A stretch of 64,000 nucleotides of DNA from Bathymodiolus brooksi (Eukaryota; Mollusca; Bivalvia; Mytilida; Modiolidae), in contig OY804579.1 of assembly GCA_963680875.1 (NCBI GenBank), positions 51,846,036 to 51,910,035 of the forward strand, read 5' to 3'. Below, one piece after another: positions 48,660 through 60,656 of this stretch. The position numbers were made by a program, and so were the translations under genes. The notes below the pieces were generated by a model, which saw only the letters and a list, made by a program, of their open reading frames with translations, ran no database searches and had not been told where the DNA came from. Position 1 is the first letter of the stretch. Every line of letters begins with the position of its first letter.

Positions 48660-48975
48660 ACACTGTCAGATGAGGAATGATGCTAGCAATCTAAATCTAC
48701 ATTTGCAGCAACATCACTTATCTGACAGACCATCTTGCCCACATTGCAATGATCCCTGTGAAAGCCCCTCCCATTATTTTATGCACTGCCCTTTATACAA
48801 TATTCATAGGCAACAACTTGTTGATTCCTTTAATAAACTTAACATAGAATTTACTATTCAAACCATTCTTTATGGAAGTGAAACCTCTGATTATAATCAG
48901 AATGTAAAACTTTTTCGTGCAGTACATTCCTTTATTAAGCGGAGCAAACGATTTGATAATAATATAGTAATATAA
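48660..48975 (+). pseudogene. 5'-truncated LINE, C-terminal fragment
   Basis: About 100 codons ending TAA at 48,973-48,975. Contains CPHCNDPCESPSHYFMHCP (C-x2-C-x9-H-x4-C knuckle) and FRAVHSFIKRSKRF, which align with the C-terminus of the larger LINE at 50,391 (CICGHGFEDCIHFFLECP, FSVVYSFIRSTQRF). A related but different copy; 5' truncation is normal for LINE insertion. Confidence 0.85.
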
Positions 48976-50390
48976 ATTAAATTTTTTAAACATTTTAAAC
49001 TATAACAGTATTCTCACATATGATGGACCATGATTGCAATTATCGGTACTATTCCTCTCACATGACTAAATTAAATTAACTTATTGATATTCTATTTATA
49101 ATTTATTTTGTTTTATAAATATATACATGTATATATAATGTCATAAATCTCATATTTACACTATGATAATTACCTACTGCATGCTAATAAAAAACTTCTA
49201 AAATGAATTAAGTATTTAAATTAAATTGAGAGGTAATAAATCTAGCAACATCGTACACTGGTAACACTTTTAGATAGCAACTAATTGTATTTAAAAAAAA
49301 TTAGTAGATCTCATATCAGCCAAATTGTCGATAAAATCTAATCAATGTTAACTACTCGAAAACAGCTCATCAAGTGTGTTCAGGATATCGACTATCTGAT
49401 CAATTCCGATTAAAACACCGACTTTTGTGTTTTTCAAATACGGAACATTCGGACTTTTGATTTTTACAACAATTTTTTTTCAGTATTATCCAAATCTTGC
49501 TTTATCAATTTACCTGAATATCAGTATATCTACTTGAATTACTCCTTGAAATAGTTTACTTGATAAATTAGATATATGTATATTCTTACTTACCTACTTC
49601 ATGTATTATATCCAAGTAATTAAATATATGTTCACTGTTATAATCATTTTGTCAACAACACTGTATAGTCGACACGTGGTTTTTATTTATTTACCTTTGT
49701 ACACGTGTTTGCATGTGACCGATTGAAAAGGAGCACTCGATTCCAAACACTAACTTCTAAAATCAATATTACTAGGTTTGTTATTGTTTTGTTTTTGTTG
49801 TTGTTGTTGCTTTTTGTTTTTTTTTAAATAACTTGCTAAAAAACTAAAGACGGTTGTCTTAAATATAAATTATTGCTCCTACATAAAAATGATAATAATA
49901 ATAAATGAACAAAAAAAAAAACAAAAAAAAAATGTGTAATTCCAAACACATAACTAATTGCGTACCACGTTTCCATGTTACCAAATCATCAATCACTATT
50001 GATAAACAAATCACCATAACCATATTTGTTCTGCTTTTAATGGAAATTGTTATGAATAATGTTGATCATGTTTTTTGTTTGTTTGTTTTTTTTTTTTCAT
50101 TTCTTTTTTTCTTTCAATTTTTCAATACCCCCCAATTTTTTTTTTTTTTTTTTATATGTTAGCTATATTGTACAAAACCCTTACCATATCAATGATACAG
50201 CTTGAATTAGCTGGTGTTTTTCTATTGTCACAATCCATGTATTTCTGTTTCATGTATGTACCTTACTTACTTTTTAATTATGCATTGTATATATTTGTTC
50301 ATATTTTCACTGGAGTTGAGATGCTATGTTTATTTGTTTATCAGTTGTTTATTGACCTATCTTGTGTTTTCATATGTAATTTAGATATAT
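48976..50390. other. AT-rich, probable LINE 3' UTR plus 5' region of the next LINE
   Basis: No ORF1-like protein is seen here. Contains (TATA)n near 49,120, T-rich runs at 50,090-50,157 and low-complexity ORFs that are not called. The 5' end of the downstream LINE is not recognisable. Confidence 0.5.
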
Positions 50391-50396
50391 TTGACA

Positions 50397-53300
50397 ATGG
50401 ATAATGACTTACAGTCATACCGCTCTTCGATAGGTCATTTTAACTTCAATACGCATTCTGGGTTTTTCAAAAGACATTTTTTTAGATCAAATAATCATTT
50501 AGTGTTATATATATTATTAATGTTAATAATTAGAATATGTTTTCAAAGATTTGTTAATTTTTGTCATTCAATTTATCTGGAACTTCTATTACAGAATCCA
50601 GTTTCAACATTTATAATTTTATTGCTGATACTGCTTAGTAATGATGTTGAGCTAAACCCAGGCCCTACAAAGGAAGGTGAACTCTCAATTTTTCATTTAA
50701 ACACTAGAAGTATGCGTCATAAATTAGATTACATAGAAAGCATTTGTAATGAAGCAGATATTATATGTTTAACAGAAACACATCTTGATCAAAATATAAC
50801 AAATGATGGCATTTTTATAGAGGGATACTGCAAAGATCCGTATAGGAAAGATCGAAATAATTCAGGGGGAGGTGTAATAGTATATTTTAGTAATCATCTA
50901 ATTGTCCAACCCAGAACAGATTTAAATTTTGATAGTGAAGCTATTTGGCTGGAAATTGTTTTTCCTGCATACAAAATGCTCCTTTGTGTTGTATATCGCC
51001 AACCTAATGCGAACTATCCATTCTGGGACAAGTTTCAACAGTCCGTGGAAAACGCCACGAATTACTCGTCAAACGTTGTGATAACGGGAGATTTAAATGT
51101 AGATTTTCTTAGTGAACATTCTCACAAATTATTTGATATTATTAGGTTGAATGATCTGAAAAACATGATTACTGAACCTACCAGAACATGTAACACGCGC
51201 CAATCTTTACTTGACCCTGTTTTAGTATCTGATAATTGTAATGTCCTTGAGTCGTATGTAATTCAAGTAGATAGAAAATATAGTGACCATGAAGCAACAA
51301 TTGTCTACCTAAAAGTCCCTCTTAAATCAATCAATACTTATAAACGATTAGTCTGGGATTATCGAAATGCTGATTTTGAGACCTGTAACGATTGTATATC
51401 CTCCTTAAATTGGAACTCAATTATATCTCCAGAAAATAGTATGGACGAAAACTGTCAAACATTTACAAAAACATTTATTGAAATAATTAAAAATTGTGTG
51501 CCCCAAAAAGAAGTTACAATAAGACTAAAAGATAAAGTTTGGTTCAATTCCGAATTAAGAAGGGAAATAAGAAAACGAGACAGACTTCGAAAACTGGCTC
51601 GTAGATCTAATAGTGATTCCAATATTAATAAATACAAGAAGCAACGAAATCATGTAAATAATTTAAAAAAGCATGCTAAAGAACAATTTTATTTTAATGT
51701 TAATACTATACTAGATGATTTTTCAAGTTCAAATTCAAAATCTTACTGGTCATTGATTAAAAAATTGGTTAAATCGTCTGGTGACATGTCACCAATTAGT
51801 CAATTAAAAAAAGAAAATAATGACCTCATCTCAGATGATTACGAAAAAGCATGTCTTCTAAATAATTATTTCTGTTCTATATCTACATTAAATGACAGTA
51901 ATACATCAAAACCAGACTTTCCTCTCAAAACAAATGCAACACTAGATTTCTTTCAAATTACTCCGAGTAAAGTTCTTGATATTTTACAAATTTTAAAACT
52001 TGGAAAAGCGTCAGGTCTGGATTCCATTAGTCATCAAATGCTTAAGAAAACGTGCAATACTGTTTGTGTTCCCCTCTCTCTCTTGTTTAATTTATCGCTT
52101 TCTAAATCGGAATTTCCAACGCAATGGAAAACCGCATCTGTTATGCCACTCTTCAAAAAGGGAGACAAATCATTAATATCTAACTATAGACCAATATCAT
52201 TACTATCAGCAGTTGGCAAAGTATTCGAAAGAATTGTTTTTAAGGAAGTATTTAATCATTTAATATCAAATAATTTATTGTATAAATTTCAATCAGGTTT
52301 CATCCCAGGTCACTCTACCGTTCACCAGTTAATAGAAATCTATTACAGAATATGTATGTCTCTGGATGATCATTGTATTACTACCCTTATTTTATGTGAT
52401 ATTTCTAAAGCATTTGATCGGGTCTGGCATACAGGGCTTTTACTGAAACTTAAAGCTTACGGGGTAGATGGTAAATTATTTAAATGGTTTGAAAGTTATA
52501 TTTCCTGTAGGAAACAATGTGTATTTATAAACAATTCCAAATCCCCCTTAGTAAATACAAATGCAGGAGTCCCCCAGGCTCAGTGCTTGGTCCGCTACTT
52601 TTCTTATTATATGTTAATGATATTGCAGATAACCTTTTAAGTCTTACTAGACTGTTTGCAGATGATACTTCTCTTTCATATTCTAGTCAAAGTCCATATA
52701 CTATAGAAGATGTAATAAATAGTGATTTGGAATCTATATCTATATGGTCTAAGCAATGGTTAGTAAATTTTAATCCTCAAAAAACTAAAGCAATGGTATT
52801 TTCCAACATTAATCTTCCCAACGATATAGAAATAACATTCCAAGACAAATTAGTAGAATTTGTTACCTGTCACAAACATTTGGGTATTACTTTTGACAGC
52901 AATGGAAAATTTCATACCCATATAGTTAATATTATTAAATCAGCAAGTCAGAGGTTGTGTGCCCTAAGAAAACTTAAATATGCATTAAATAGACATTATC
53001 TTTCTCGTATTTATTTGATCTTTATAAGGCCTATGTTGGAATACGCATGTGAACTTTGGGATGGTTGTAGTCAACAAGACTCTGATAATTTAGAAAAGCT
53101 TCAAATAGAGGCAGGACGAATAGTAACCGGACTGCCTCTATTTGCAAGTCGTCAATCTATCTATTCTGAAACGGGTTGGGAATTACTATCTGATAGGCGA
53201 AGGGTAAGAAGGCTCAGCTTATTTTATTCTATTCACAACAAATCTGCCCCAGACTATCTTTGTGATTTGATGCCCCTTCCGGTTGGTAGTGTTTCCCAGT

Positions 53301-53806
53301 ATAATTTACGAAATAGTAATAATTATGTTTTACCTAATTGTCGATTAGAAATTACCAAAAAGTCCTTTTTCCCCTCTACTACCCGGGACTGGAACAATTT
53401 AAGTCCGGAAATTAGAAATTCTGGTAATATTAACATATTTAAAAGAAAAATTAAAATATTGCTTGAAAAAGTGCCTTTTTATTTCGGTTGGGGTGATAGA
53501 AAACTAAATATTATTCATAGCAGACTTAGAAATATGTGCAGTTCGCTAAATGCAGATTTGCACCTTGTCCATTTAAAACCTAGTCCTGCATGTATCTGTG
53601 GTCATGGTTTTGAAGACTGTATACACTTTTTCCTTGAATGTCCCTTTTACAATGAAAATAGGGCAATCTTGTTTAATAAATTAAAGAATTACGTAGTTAC
53701 AATTGAATTGATATTAGCTGGTGATGAAAATTTGACTCCTAACCAAAACATTGAAATCTTCTCTGTTGTTTATTCTTTTATTAGAAGCACCCAGCGCTTT
53801 AACTAA
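50397..53806 (+). pseudogene. APE-type LINE ORF2 (2A motif, endonuclease, reverse transcriptase), one frameshift
   Basis: First in-frame ATG at 50,397, after a TTG at 50,391 (residues below count from 50,391). A hydrophobic stretch (VSTFIILLLILLSN) runs straight into DVELNPGP at residues 85-92, a 2A/StopGo motif. The AP endonuclease follows: HLNTRS (102-107), LTETH with E129, GDLN (233-236), SDH (298-300). Reverse transcriptase: SNYRPISLLSAVGKVFE, DISKAFDRVW (motif A, D670 at 52,398), AGVPQ then a one-base loss near 52,577 in the PQGS motif. The next frame runs 52,517-53,806 with VLGPLLFLLYVNDI and FADDTSL (52,655). The C-terminus has CICGHGFEDCIHFFLECP. Joined length is about 1,130 residues, CR1/Jockey-like. 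Only one break, so the copy is young. An alternative is a sequencing error at the shift. Confidence 0.93.
50643..50666 (+). other. 2A (StopGo) motif DVELNPGP
   Basis: Encodes DVELNPGP, matching the D(V/I)ExNPGP consensus of 2A peptides, where the ribosome skips the final Gly-Pro bond (established knowledge). Preceded by a hydrophobic run. It lies just before the endonuclease, so skipping would release a ~90-residue leader from the enzyme part. Confidence 0.85.
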
Positions 53807-54122
53807 TATACTAGCTTACTCACTCCAGTCCATGTTGTTTTTTGTTGTTTTTGTTTGTTTGAAACCTTTCCTCTTCTTCCTATCCTTCTTTCTATCCCTA
53901 TGTTTTGAATATTTTATTTCACCTTATTTTTCTTTATATTTACTTTATTATTAACGTCTAAATATATCATGTTGTAAAATTTATTTGTATAATTATCGCC
54001 ATTATGTACAATTATTTTTTGTTTATATCTTTGTAAAAGGGAAAGGACTTCACTAATGTTGTCATAACTTGTGTCCAATCCCATTTGCAACTTTTATGCA
54101 AATAAAATATGTTTAAACTAAA
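53807..54122 (+). other. LINE 3' UTR and tail
   Basis: T-rich 3' UTR ending ATGCAAATAAAATATGTTTA at about 54,095-54,115. The same ending recurs at 54,322, so both copies share a tail recognised by this LINE family. Confidence 0.65.
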
Positions 54123-54169
54123 CTACTTACATGTATCAATAACTGAATATATGAGATTTCTGACTGTTA

Positions 54170-54347
54170 TTGTATACTCGAGTTATTTCCCTTTGAGTAT
54201 GAAATTCTATATTGTGTATTGTAAATATTAACTGCATGCATTATTGATTGTTGCTGTTGCCTTGTGTATGGAGAGGATTTATATAGGCTATTGCCTGCTA
54301 TCCAATCCATTTCATTTATTTATGAATAAAATATGTTTAAAATGAAA
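54170..54347 (+). mobile_element. LINE 3' end of a second, related copy
   Basis: Parallels the 3' UTR of the LINE above (TATCCAATCC, AATAAAATATGTTTAAAATG) but diverged. It probably belongs to the truncated copy begun at 48,660, whose 3' UTR was split by the longer LINE. Confidence 0.6.
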
Positions 54348-54360
54348 ATATACCTCGTTT
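54348..54360 (+). repeat. 13-bp direct repeat ATATACCTCGTTT, right copy
   Basis: Perfect match to 48,647-48,659, directly after the LINE tail. Marks return to the older hAT sequence. Confidence 0.8.
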
Positions 54361-55410
54361 TTTGTTGGAGCCGTGCTACCCATATTTGTTTCAATCCCTT
54401 GTTTGTTTCATTATTTTTGTTGTTTATCCGAATCTTGTCTAGGTTGTTTGCTTTACATTTCCTGTTTATTCCTCGCGTTTTATAGTCTTTTTTCGTGTTC
54501 CATGCAATCTCAACTCAACTGGATCGTTATATCAATGTATATAGGAATTGCGAATATGTTGTACATTTTTCAAATCAAAAGTATTAAAACAAAAAAACAA
54601 AAAAAAAACAAAAAAAAAACAAATGATACTTTTAATCGTTTTCATTCACCAGTTATTGTGCATCGAAAACACGAAGGAGCAGTTACCAGACATGCATTTT
54701 TGCCATCCTCTGCAAGAAAACATCTCCAGCTTCAGGGGGGGCTGCCGCCCCCCACACCCCCTGCTTACAGGTTCTTTTTTTCTGGCCAGTGAATGCTTGT
54801 CTTTATATGATATATTTGAAATGTCTACGGTAGTACTACTAATCTTTGAAGCCTGTATCACTCACCTGATACATGTGAAGCTGATAAAAGTACATGTATT
54901 GCCTATGGAAATGTTAAACACAAGAAGCTTTTCCATAGAATAACAAATAACAAATAGAAGATATCGAATCAACTATGTTGAATGGAAAGTCAGAAATCAC
55001 AATCCTGAGGGAAGTACAGGACCAGGACAACATAAAAACCACAAACACAGATAAAAGGACAACACGGGTGGATGTTTCACATACGAACAATGCCTAAAGC
55101 GAAAGCTTGGCCAATACAAACTAACAAGAAAAACTGGGAATGGTGCTCCAAAAGTTTTATTTCATTAACGGGCACCATTTGGGGGAAAACATGTTACCAG
55201 GATGCTAAAGTTATCACATCTCAACCACAGGCACCTGATGTATGGATACTAACCCCCCCCCCCCCCCCCCTTTTTCTGATTTTTTTTTTAGCAGGGATAA
55301 TTTCTTGAAAATATGTGAAATCCCTGTCTATCCCATCCATATTTCGCTTTTGGCCAGTGTTAGAGATTGGCCTTCTACCCATATGTTATATTTACAGAAC
55401 AAGTGATAAT
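54361..55410. other. No supported gene; hAT flank, A-rich and C-rich tracts
   Basis: Contains an A-rich run (54,585-54,622), an inverted GGGGGGGCTGCC/GCCGCCCCCC stem (54,737-54,757) and a run of about 20 C (55,251-55,271). The 130-139-codon ORFs at 54,373 and 54,548 overlap each other, are low-complexity and have no motif. Confidence 0.5.
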
Positions 55411-55510
55411 TTGTATCTGCTTTACAGTGAAGGGGCGGGTCAATATTCAAACGAGTCTGCAAGGACGAGCTTGAATATTGACACACCCCTTCACTGTAAA
55501 TCAGATATAA
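55411..55510. mobile_element. 100-bp perfect-type palindrome (MITE)
   Basis: Arms 55,411-55,452 and 55,469-55,510 are inverted (TTTACAGTGAAGGGGCGGGT ... with CACCCCTTCACTGTAAAT) around a 16-bp loop. Because of this, both strands translate to near-identical peptides. No gene. Confidence 0.85.
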
Positions 55511-55983
55511 AATGCCACGTGTTGTGTAAATGATTTGTAGAATGATCCAATGGAATGTCTCCACATGTTAGAAGCCTTGTACATGGCACTGAAAGTTTGA
55601 GGTGACACAAAATACAAACGAGTGTTAGGATTTCAAGATCGTGGATACACTTTATCATATAGATTTTCTAGTTATCTCAGGGAGATGAAATGGATCCATT
55701 ACAGTGGTACAAAAAATCGAATCTAAAAATACGGACAGTAATTTGAGGTTGGACAGGACAAAAATGGAAAATATGCACGCTTTACAGGGATGGCAACAAA
55801 GACATAAAGACAATATGAAGGTGCCATTGGCATTGAACTACTAAAAGTCAGTAACAAAGACAGGTATGTTTTTTCCTTTTTCTCATTTGATCATATTTTT
55901 TTTTATATTTTGTGCCGGTGTAAAAAGGGAATTTCTGGTCTCTTTTTTAAATTATATTTCTTATTCCTTTTACAATTTTACTT

Positions 55984-56187
55984 CTACGGGGGGTGGCTAT
56001 ATAAATAAAATTAAGAGTAGATGGCCGACACATGTAAGTTACCATTACCCTAAGATAGTATGGATATGGAAACAAACTGCGTCAAATAAAGGAAAAGGAG
56101 ATGACATAATAAAGAAATTCTATTGAAAATAAATATGTAAACGGAAAGTTAAAAAGGGAACAATTCCATGCTACAAGCGCCTGTGAT
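55984..56187. mobile_element. Diverged, truncated relative of the 45,258 MITE
   Basis: Shares GGGGGGTGGCTATAT, GCCGACACATG, TAATAAAGAAATTCTATTG, GTAAACGGAAAGTTAAAAAG and the right terminus AAGCGCCTGTG. The left terminal repeat is absent. Confidence 0.75.
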
Positions 56188-56189
56188 CT

Positions 56190-56855
56190 GGTCTAAGTGT
56201 ATTACAAGGAGTTTTTATTATTTATTTTTCAGGAGATTGATGTATAGATGATTTACTTAGATGTATGTCTTGACGAGGAGTGGTTCGTTTTAGAGAATAC
56301 AAATTCCTCTGTCTAATCAGAATGTCGACAGTAATAAACTCAAGTAGTTTATGAAATTCATAAACTATGTGGACAAAACGGGAACTTTACAAACCATAGC
56401 GGTAAAAGAACGTTTGCAACACTCCACTATGCAGCCGATGTTGATAAACAGGAGATCATGAAAAGAACAGTCTTTAGATTTGAACAGTTGATTCATTTTT
56501 CCTTCTTTTTTGAAATTACAGGAATTTGTTAATTGTTCATTTTGTTTATTTCATTAAAATAATACATTTTTTGTGCATTTATTCCAGTTTGATGTTTCTG
56601 TCCAGGGGCTTGTGTACAATAACTGTAGATACAGTCAGTTATTGTACAGTAGTGACATCATATAAGCTCCACCCTATGTATGTTACACACTGTATCTACT
56701 TTACAGTATACCTGACTTCAAAGGAAAACACACAAATCATTCTACAAAATGAAATACATGTACATAAAGAAAGATACAAAATCCTGTAAGCAAACAGGGG
56801 GTCCCGGCTTTGAGGTCAATTTTCTCAAACCCCATCTCATGCACTTTATTTGTCT
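56190..56855. other. AT-rich; one hairpin, no gene
   Basis: Includes a perfect 13-bp hairpin at 56,613-56,648 (TGTACAATAACTG / CAGTTATTGTACA, 10-nt loop). ORFs at 56,526 and 56,749 lack coding features. Confidence 0.55.
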
Positions 56856-56859
56856 CAAT

Positions 56860-57590
56860 CTAGCGTTTATTGAGCGGATATGGCTCTTTTTCTTCCACTG
56901 GCAGGAAAGGGGATCTCCAAAGGATCATTTCACCAGTTTGGTGTCAATTAGCCAAGTCATTTTGGATGAGAATTTTTTTTTTCAGTGTTTATTGATTAAT
57001 TTTCTATTTTTAGTGATGATGGCCATCTCGGTGGGCAGTCGGGATTGTTCTGATAAAATTCTGATAGGCCGGTGACCCTCCCATTCCACCTAAGTAGGGT
57101 CCCAGTAGTGTCAGAGGAGATTTATGATTTTTTGCCGAATTTTCTACTCTTAAAAATGACAGCCTTCTTGGTTGGCAAGCGGGGACATCAGAAACACTTC
57201 TGAAAGGGACCATCCAAGAACCAATCCCCCAGATTTTGGTCACAATTGGTCCAGTAGTTTCAGAGATGGTTTTTAAATTGATTTTTTGCTGAATTTTCTA
57301 TACTTCGTCATGGCAGCCATCTTGGTTGGTCTGCAAAATTGTCGGATAAAATTCTGAAAGTGGACCATCCAAGGACTGCTTCCCCAAAGTTTGAACCCAA
57401 TTGGTCCAGTAGTTTCAGAGGAAATATTTTGTCAATATTTTCTATTTTTTGTCATGGCAGCCATCTTGGATGGTTGTGTGTGGTCATTGGATATAATTCT
57501 AAAAGGGGACCATCCAAGGACCATCTCTGCCAAGTCTGGTCAAAATTGGCCAATGGTTTCAGAGGAGGATTAAAAGAAGGGGATATAAGA
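56860..57590. repeat. Degenerate ~145-bp tandem array (about five units)
   Basis: Repeating landmarks: GCCATCTTGGTTGG, GGGACCATCCAAGGACC, AATTGGTCCAGTAGTTTCAG and TTTTCTATTTTT. Unit starts are near 57,020, 57,160, 57,311 and 57,461, plus a more diverged first unit. Units are 70-80% alike by eye. Confidence 0.85.
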
Positions 57591-57849
57591 ACCATTTAAT
57601 CCTCTAGAAAACACCTTTCAATTCAAAAACTTTATTTAGTCATTAAGTTCAAAAGATAAATAACTAAAAAACCTTCTTTTATAATTGATCAAACATGAAT
57701 ATTCATATAAACAGATAATCGTAATATTCAAGTCAATTCCAAAACTTTTCGAGTTCTATGTACATTATTTCCATTTTACAAAAACTTCCTTGCAATGTAA
57801 ACGAAACACTGTTGTTATTAAATAAAATTTCAGAGGCACCGTTGGTGCA

Positions 57850-58440
57850 TTAGACGTCCATTAGAGCATTTTGAAACTAGAAAAACTGTGAGCAACCCTC
57901 ACCAAAAAATACCCCTGCTTACACTATCAAGTATGCAATACCACTGGCAAAGTCCATGAACTACTGGGGGAAGCCCCAAAATGTTAACATCTAGAAATTA
58001 TATTAGTGTTGCACAATGACAATGTGTAGTAAAAAATTCCCTTCAAGTTTCACTGAAATTGGATAACTGGTTTAGGAGAAGTTGCGGATAAGTGATGCAC
58101 ATCCTCTAGTGAGTAATACAACAAAAAAGGATTTGTTTAAAAACTGCTAAGGAAAACCCCCAAAATTTGGAAATCTGAAAATGATATAGCTGTTGCATGA
58201 TGGCAATGTGTAGGAAATATTTTCAGTGAAATTAGGTAGATAGTTACAGAGTAGTTGCAGATAAAAGATGCATATCCCCTAGAGAGTAATGCAACTAAAT
58301 GGCCATTAACTGCTTACGGAAACTCCAAAAATTTGCAAATTTAAAAATTAAACAGATGTTGCACAATGGTAATGTAAACTAAAGATTTCCTGAAAGTTTC
58401 ACTGAAATTGGATTACTAGTTTTAGTTCTCTTTCTTACTT
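57850..58440. repeat. Degenerate ~175-bp tandem array (three to four units)
   Basis: Landmarks CCCCAAAATGTT, GTTGCACAATGACAATGTG, CAAGTTTCACTGAAATTGG and GAGAAGTTGCGGATAA. Units start near 57,970, 58,152 and 58,319. Similar in layout to the 24,568 array but a different sequence. Confidence 0.85.
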
Positions 58441-58449
58441 ATTGTATTA

Positions 58450-59560
58450 CAGATAAGACTACAATCCATTTTGTACAAAAGTATTCTGACAAGAATTGAG
58501 GAATTTTCTATAAATGTATTTGTGAAAATACAAACTCAACCTTTCCATGAGAAAAACATGCACAGATAGATATTCTATTTTTCTTGGCTCCCTCTTTTTC
58601 TCAATCAAAACTTTATTTAAAGTTCGGTTTATACAGGATCCATTTTATTGAGGGTTCTGTTTAGACAGGTTTCACTGTAAATAGTCTACTTTACCACGTT
58701 TTTCAATAAGGGCCAGTACCAGGTCCTTTCAGCCACTTAAAATGATAATTGATACCTCCTAATCTCAAAGAGTGTTGCATAAGCATGAAAAATGTTCAAA
58801 TTTTATAGAAAAGTTACTGCCTGTAAATAGTGAAGTACTGGTACACTTGAAAAATACTGGAAGCTCTGATTTACTATGCAAAACTTACAATAATACATGG
58901 TCATGATCTGCGCAAAAAAGGTTATAGTTAATAAGATGTGAATATGAAGGGATTTGAACTGCAGTCAAAGTCGAAGAGACTAATGATTTGACTTGGAGAT
59001 AGCAGAGTAGTAGAGTTATCTGTGATAATAAAAACGTAGATATCAAATTTAGTGCACACGACGCGATTCTGGAATAACTTTCATCATAATTTAACATGTT
59101 TTGTCAAGGAGACAACCTACTCCAATTGAGATAATGAGGATCAACGTTAACTGTTCTTCCTAAGGTTTTACAAATTAAAAATAAATTCTCCCATTAAAAT
59201 TTTAAATATGCGCACTGTTTTGTTTGTTTTTTTCCCCAAATATCTATCAGATATCAGATCTATTTTCATATGATACTTGCCAAGAGTAACATATCATTTT
59301 CTTTTACATCGAGAGTGCTGATAAAGAATCTTTGAACAGGACCAATCATTTCTATAGATGTGTATGACAAAATTGAAATAATATTTGTTAGAAGTATCAG
59401 TTATGATTTTTGTTTGTCTTACAGAAGAATGGTTTTAACCAATTTATTCTACCTTTTCAGTTATCGGTAGTAGTCAGTTGTTAACTACAATTTAGCTACC
59501 GGTAGTAGTTAGTTAACTACGAGAATTCACTGACCCTGCTATTGTACTGGGTTTTTTTTT
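58450..59560. other. No gene; fragments of dispersed repeats
   Basis: 59,028-59,085 (ATATCAAATTTAGTGCACAC, TTCTGGAATAACTTTCATCA) matches 34,757-34,815 and part of 45,034-45,078, so it is a dispersed repeat. A duplicated TAGTAGTCAGTTGTTAACTA / TAGTAGTTAGTTAACTACGA pair lies at 59,467-59,521. Nothing coding. Confidence 0.55.
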
Positions 59561-59569
59561 ATTCATTTT

Positions 59570-59634
59570 TGTGATACACCACAATATAACTGAAATATTG
59601 CTTAAGTTGGCATTAAACTCCAATCAATCAATCA
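59570..59634 (+). mobile_element. SINE 3' fragment
   Basis: ACCACAATATAACTGAAATA, TTGGCATTAAACTCCAATC and the CAATCAATCAATC tail: the 3' end of the main SINE family. Confidence 0.75.
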
Positions 59635-59724
59635 TTTTTTGTGATAATGTGTGGGCTTTTTGGGTGAAAGGTTTCTTATTGTTTGCTGACATTTATATTG
59701 CTGCTAGAGATCCAATTTTAATTA

Positions 59725-59745
59725 GGGGGGGGGGGGGGGGGGGGG
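59725..59745 (+). repeat. Poly-G tract (about 21 G)
   Basis: Uninterrupted G run. Similar C runs occur at 20,368 and 55,251. Confidence 0.9.
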
Positions 59746-59887
59746 TCATATTAACAAGTATAACCCTGCCACATATTTGTGCCTGTCCCATGTTAGCGAG
59801 TGGTCTGCTTTGCATTCAATGATATGAGGGGAGTGGTAGTTGTTCGAGTGAGTGATTGTTGTTTAATGTCAAACAAGTATTAATATA

Positions 59888-60190
59888 CCCCCGCTCCACC
59901 GGAAGGGGGAGGGTATACTGTTTTACCTCTGTCCGTCTGTCCGTCTGTCTGTCTGTCTGTCGGTCGGTCCGTCCGTCCGTCCGTCCGTCTGTCCCAAGAC
60001 ATTTTTTTCAGCAACTATTGATGGCAGAAATCTGATATTTGGTCACAAGCTTCATATACGGTAGGTATGCCATATTGTAGGAAGCGTTTTTGGACCCGTC
60101 AGATTCCTACTTCCTGTTTGTCGACTTTAGTTGGTGTTTATACACATTGAACATATATGCGGGGTATCATAAGTGAGCATTAGCTCACAG
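59888..60190 (+). repeat. Hairpin + (GTCC/GTCT)n leader repeat
   Basis: CCCCCGCTCCACCGGAAGGG hairpin, GGGTATACTG, then a (GTCT)/(GTCC) microsatellite at 59,931-59,994, followed by GCAACTATTGATGG and TTTTTGGACCCGTCAG. Same layout as 31,097 and 41,228. Confidence 0.75.
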
Positions 60191-60217
60191 TTCATCTTGT
60201 TACAGCTATATTATAGT

Positions 60218-60405
60218 GATAGCTCACTGAAACAACAGTTCGCAGGTAGAGACATGTTCGACACATTAGCCTGATTCCGAGCCAAGCAGTCTTTCCTTTT
60301 ACTCCTAAATGCTGCACGCTTAGTAGAGAAGCAATAAATACCAGTTTCATATTCTATGGGTTGACTCGACTAGGGCTTAAACCCACGATCTACCGCACTT
60401 GAAGA
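60218..60405 (-). mobile_element. Second SINE-like family, copy 2
   Basis: TAGCTCACTGAAACAACAGT, CAAGCAGTCTTTCC, TAAATGCTGCACGCTTAG and AAACCCACGATCTACCGCAC match 44,690-44,850, with about 30 extra bases near the start. Confidence 0.65.
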
Positions 60406-60656
60406 AAGCACACTATCACAATAACCATAAATGTTAATAGGCATTTTTTTTAACAAAATGACTACAACATGTCAATAGATTTTAATGTACATTTTGTATT
60501 TATTTATTTGATATATTTTTAGGTTTGTTTTGAATTAGCAAAATATATTGAAAGACTTATTCTGGGCAAGACAGATGATGACCATTCTTAATACAAGACA
60601 TTATATGATGGAGATGATAGACCAATATAAAAAAAACCAGATTGTAATAGTCAAGG

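Noticed and set aside
54373..54943. Two overlapping ORFs of 139 and 131 codons
   Set aside because: They share one region in two frames, cross an A-rich tract and a GC stem, and show no domain; likely hAT flank.
59725..59745. Poly-G as a regulatory G-quadruplex
   Set aside because: A single homopolymer next to a SINE tail; slippage is the simpler explanation.
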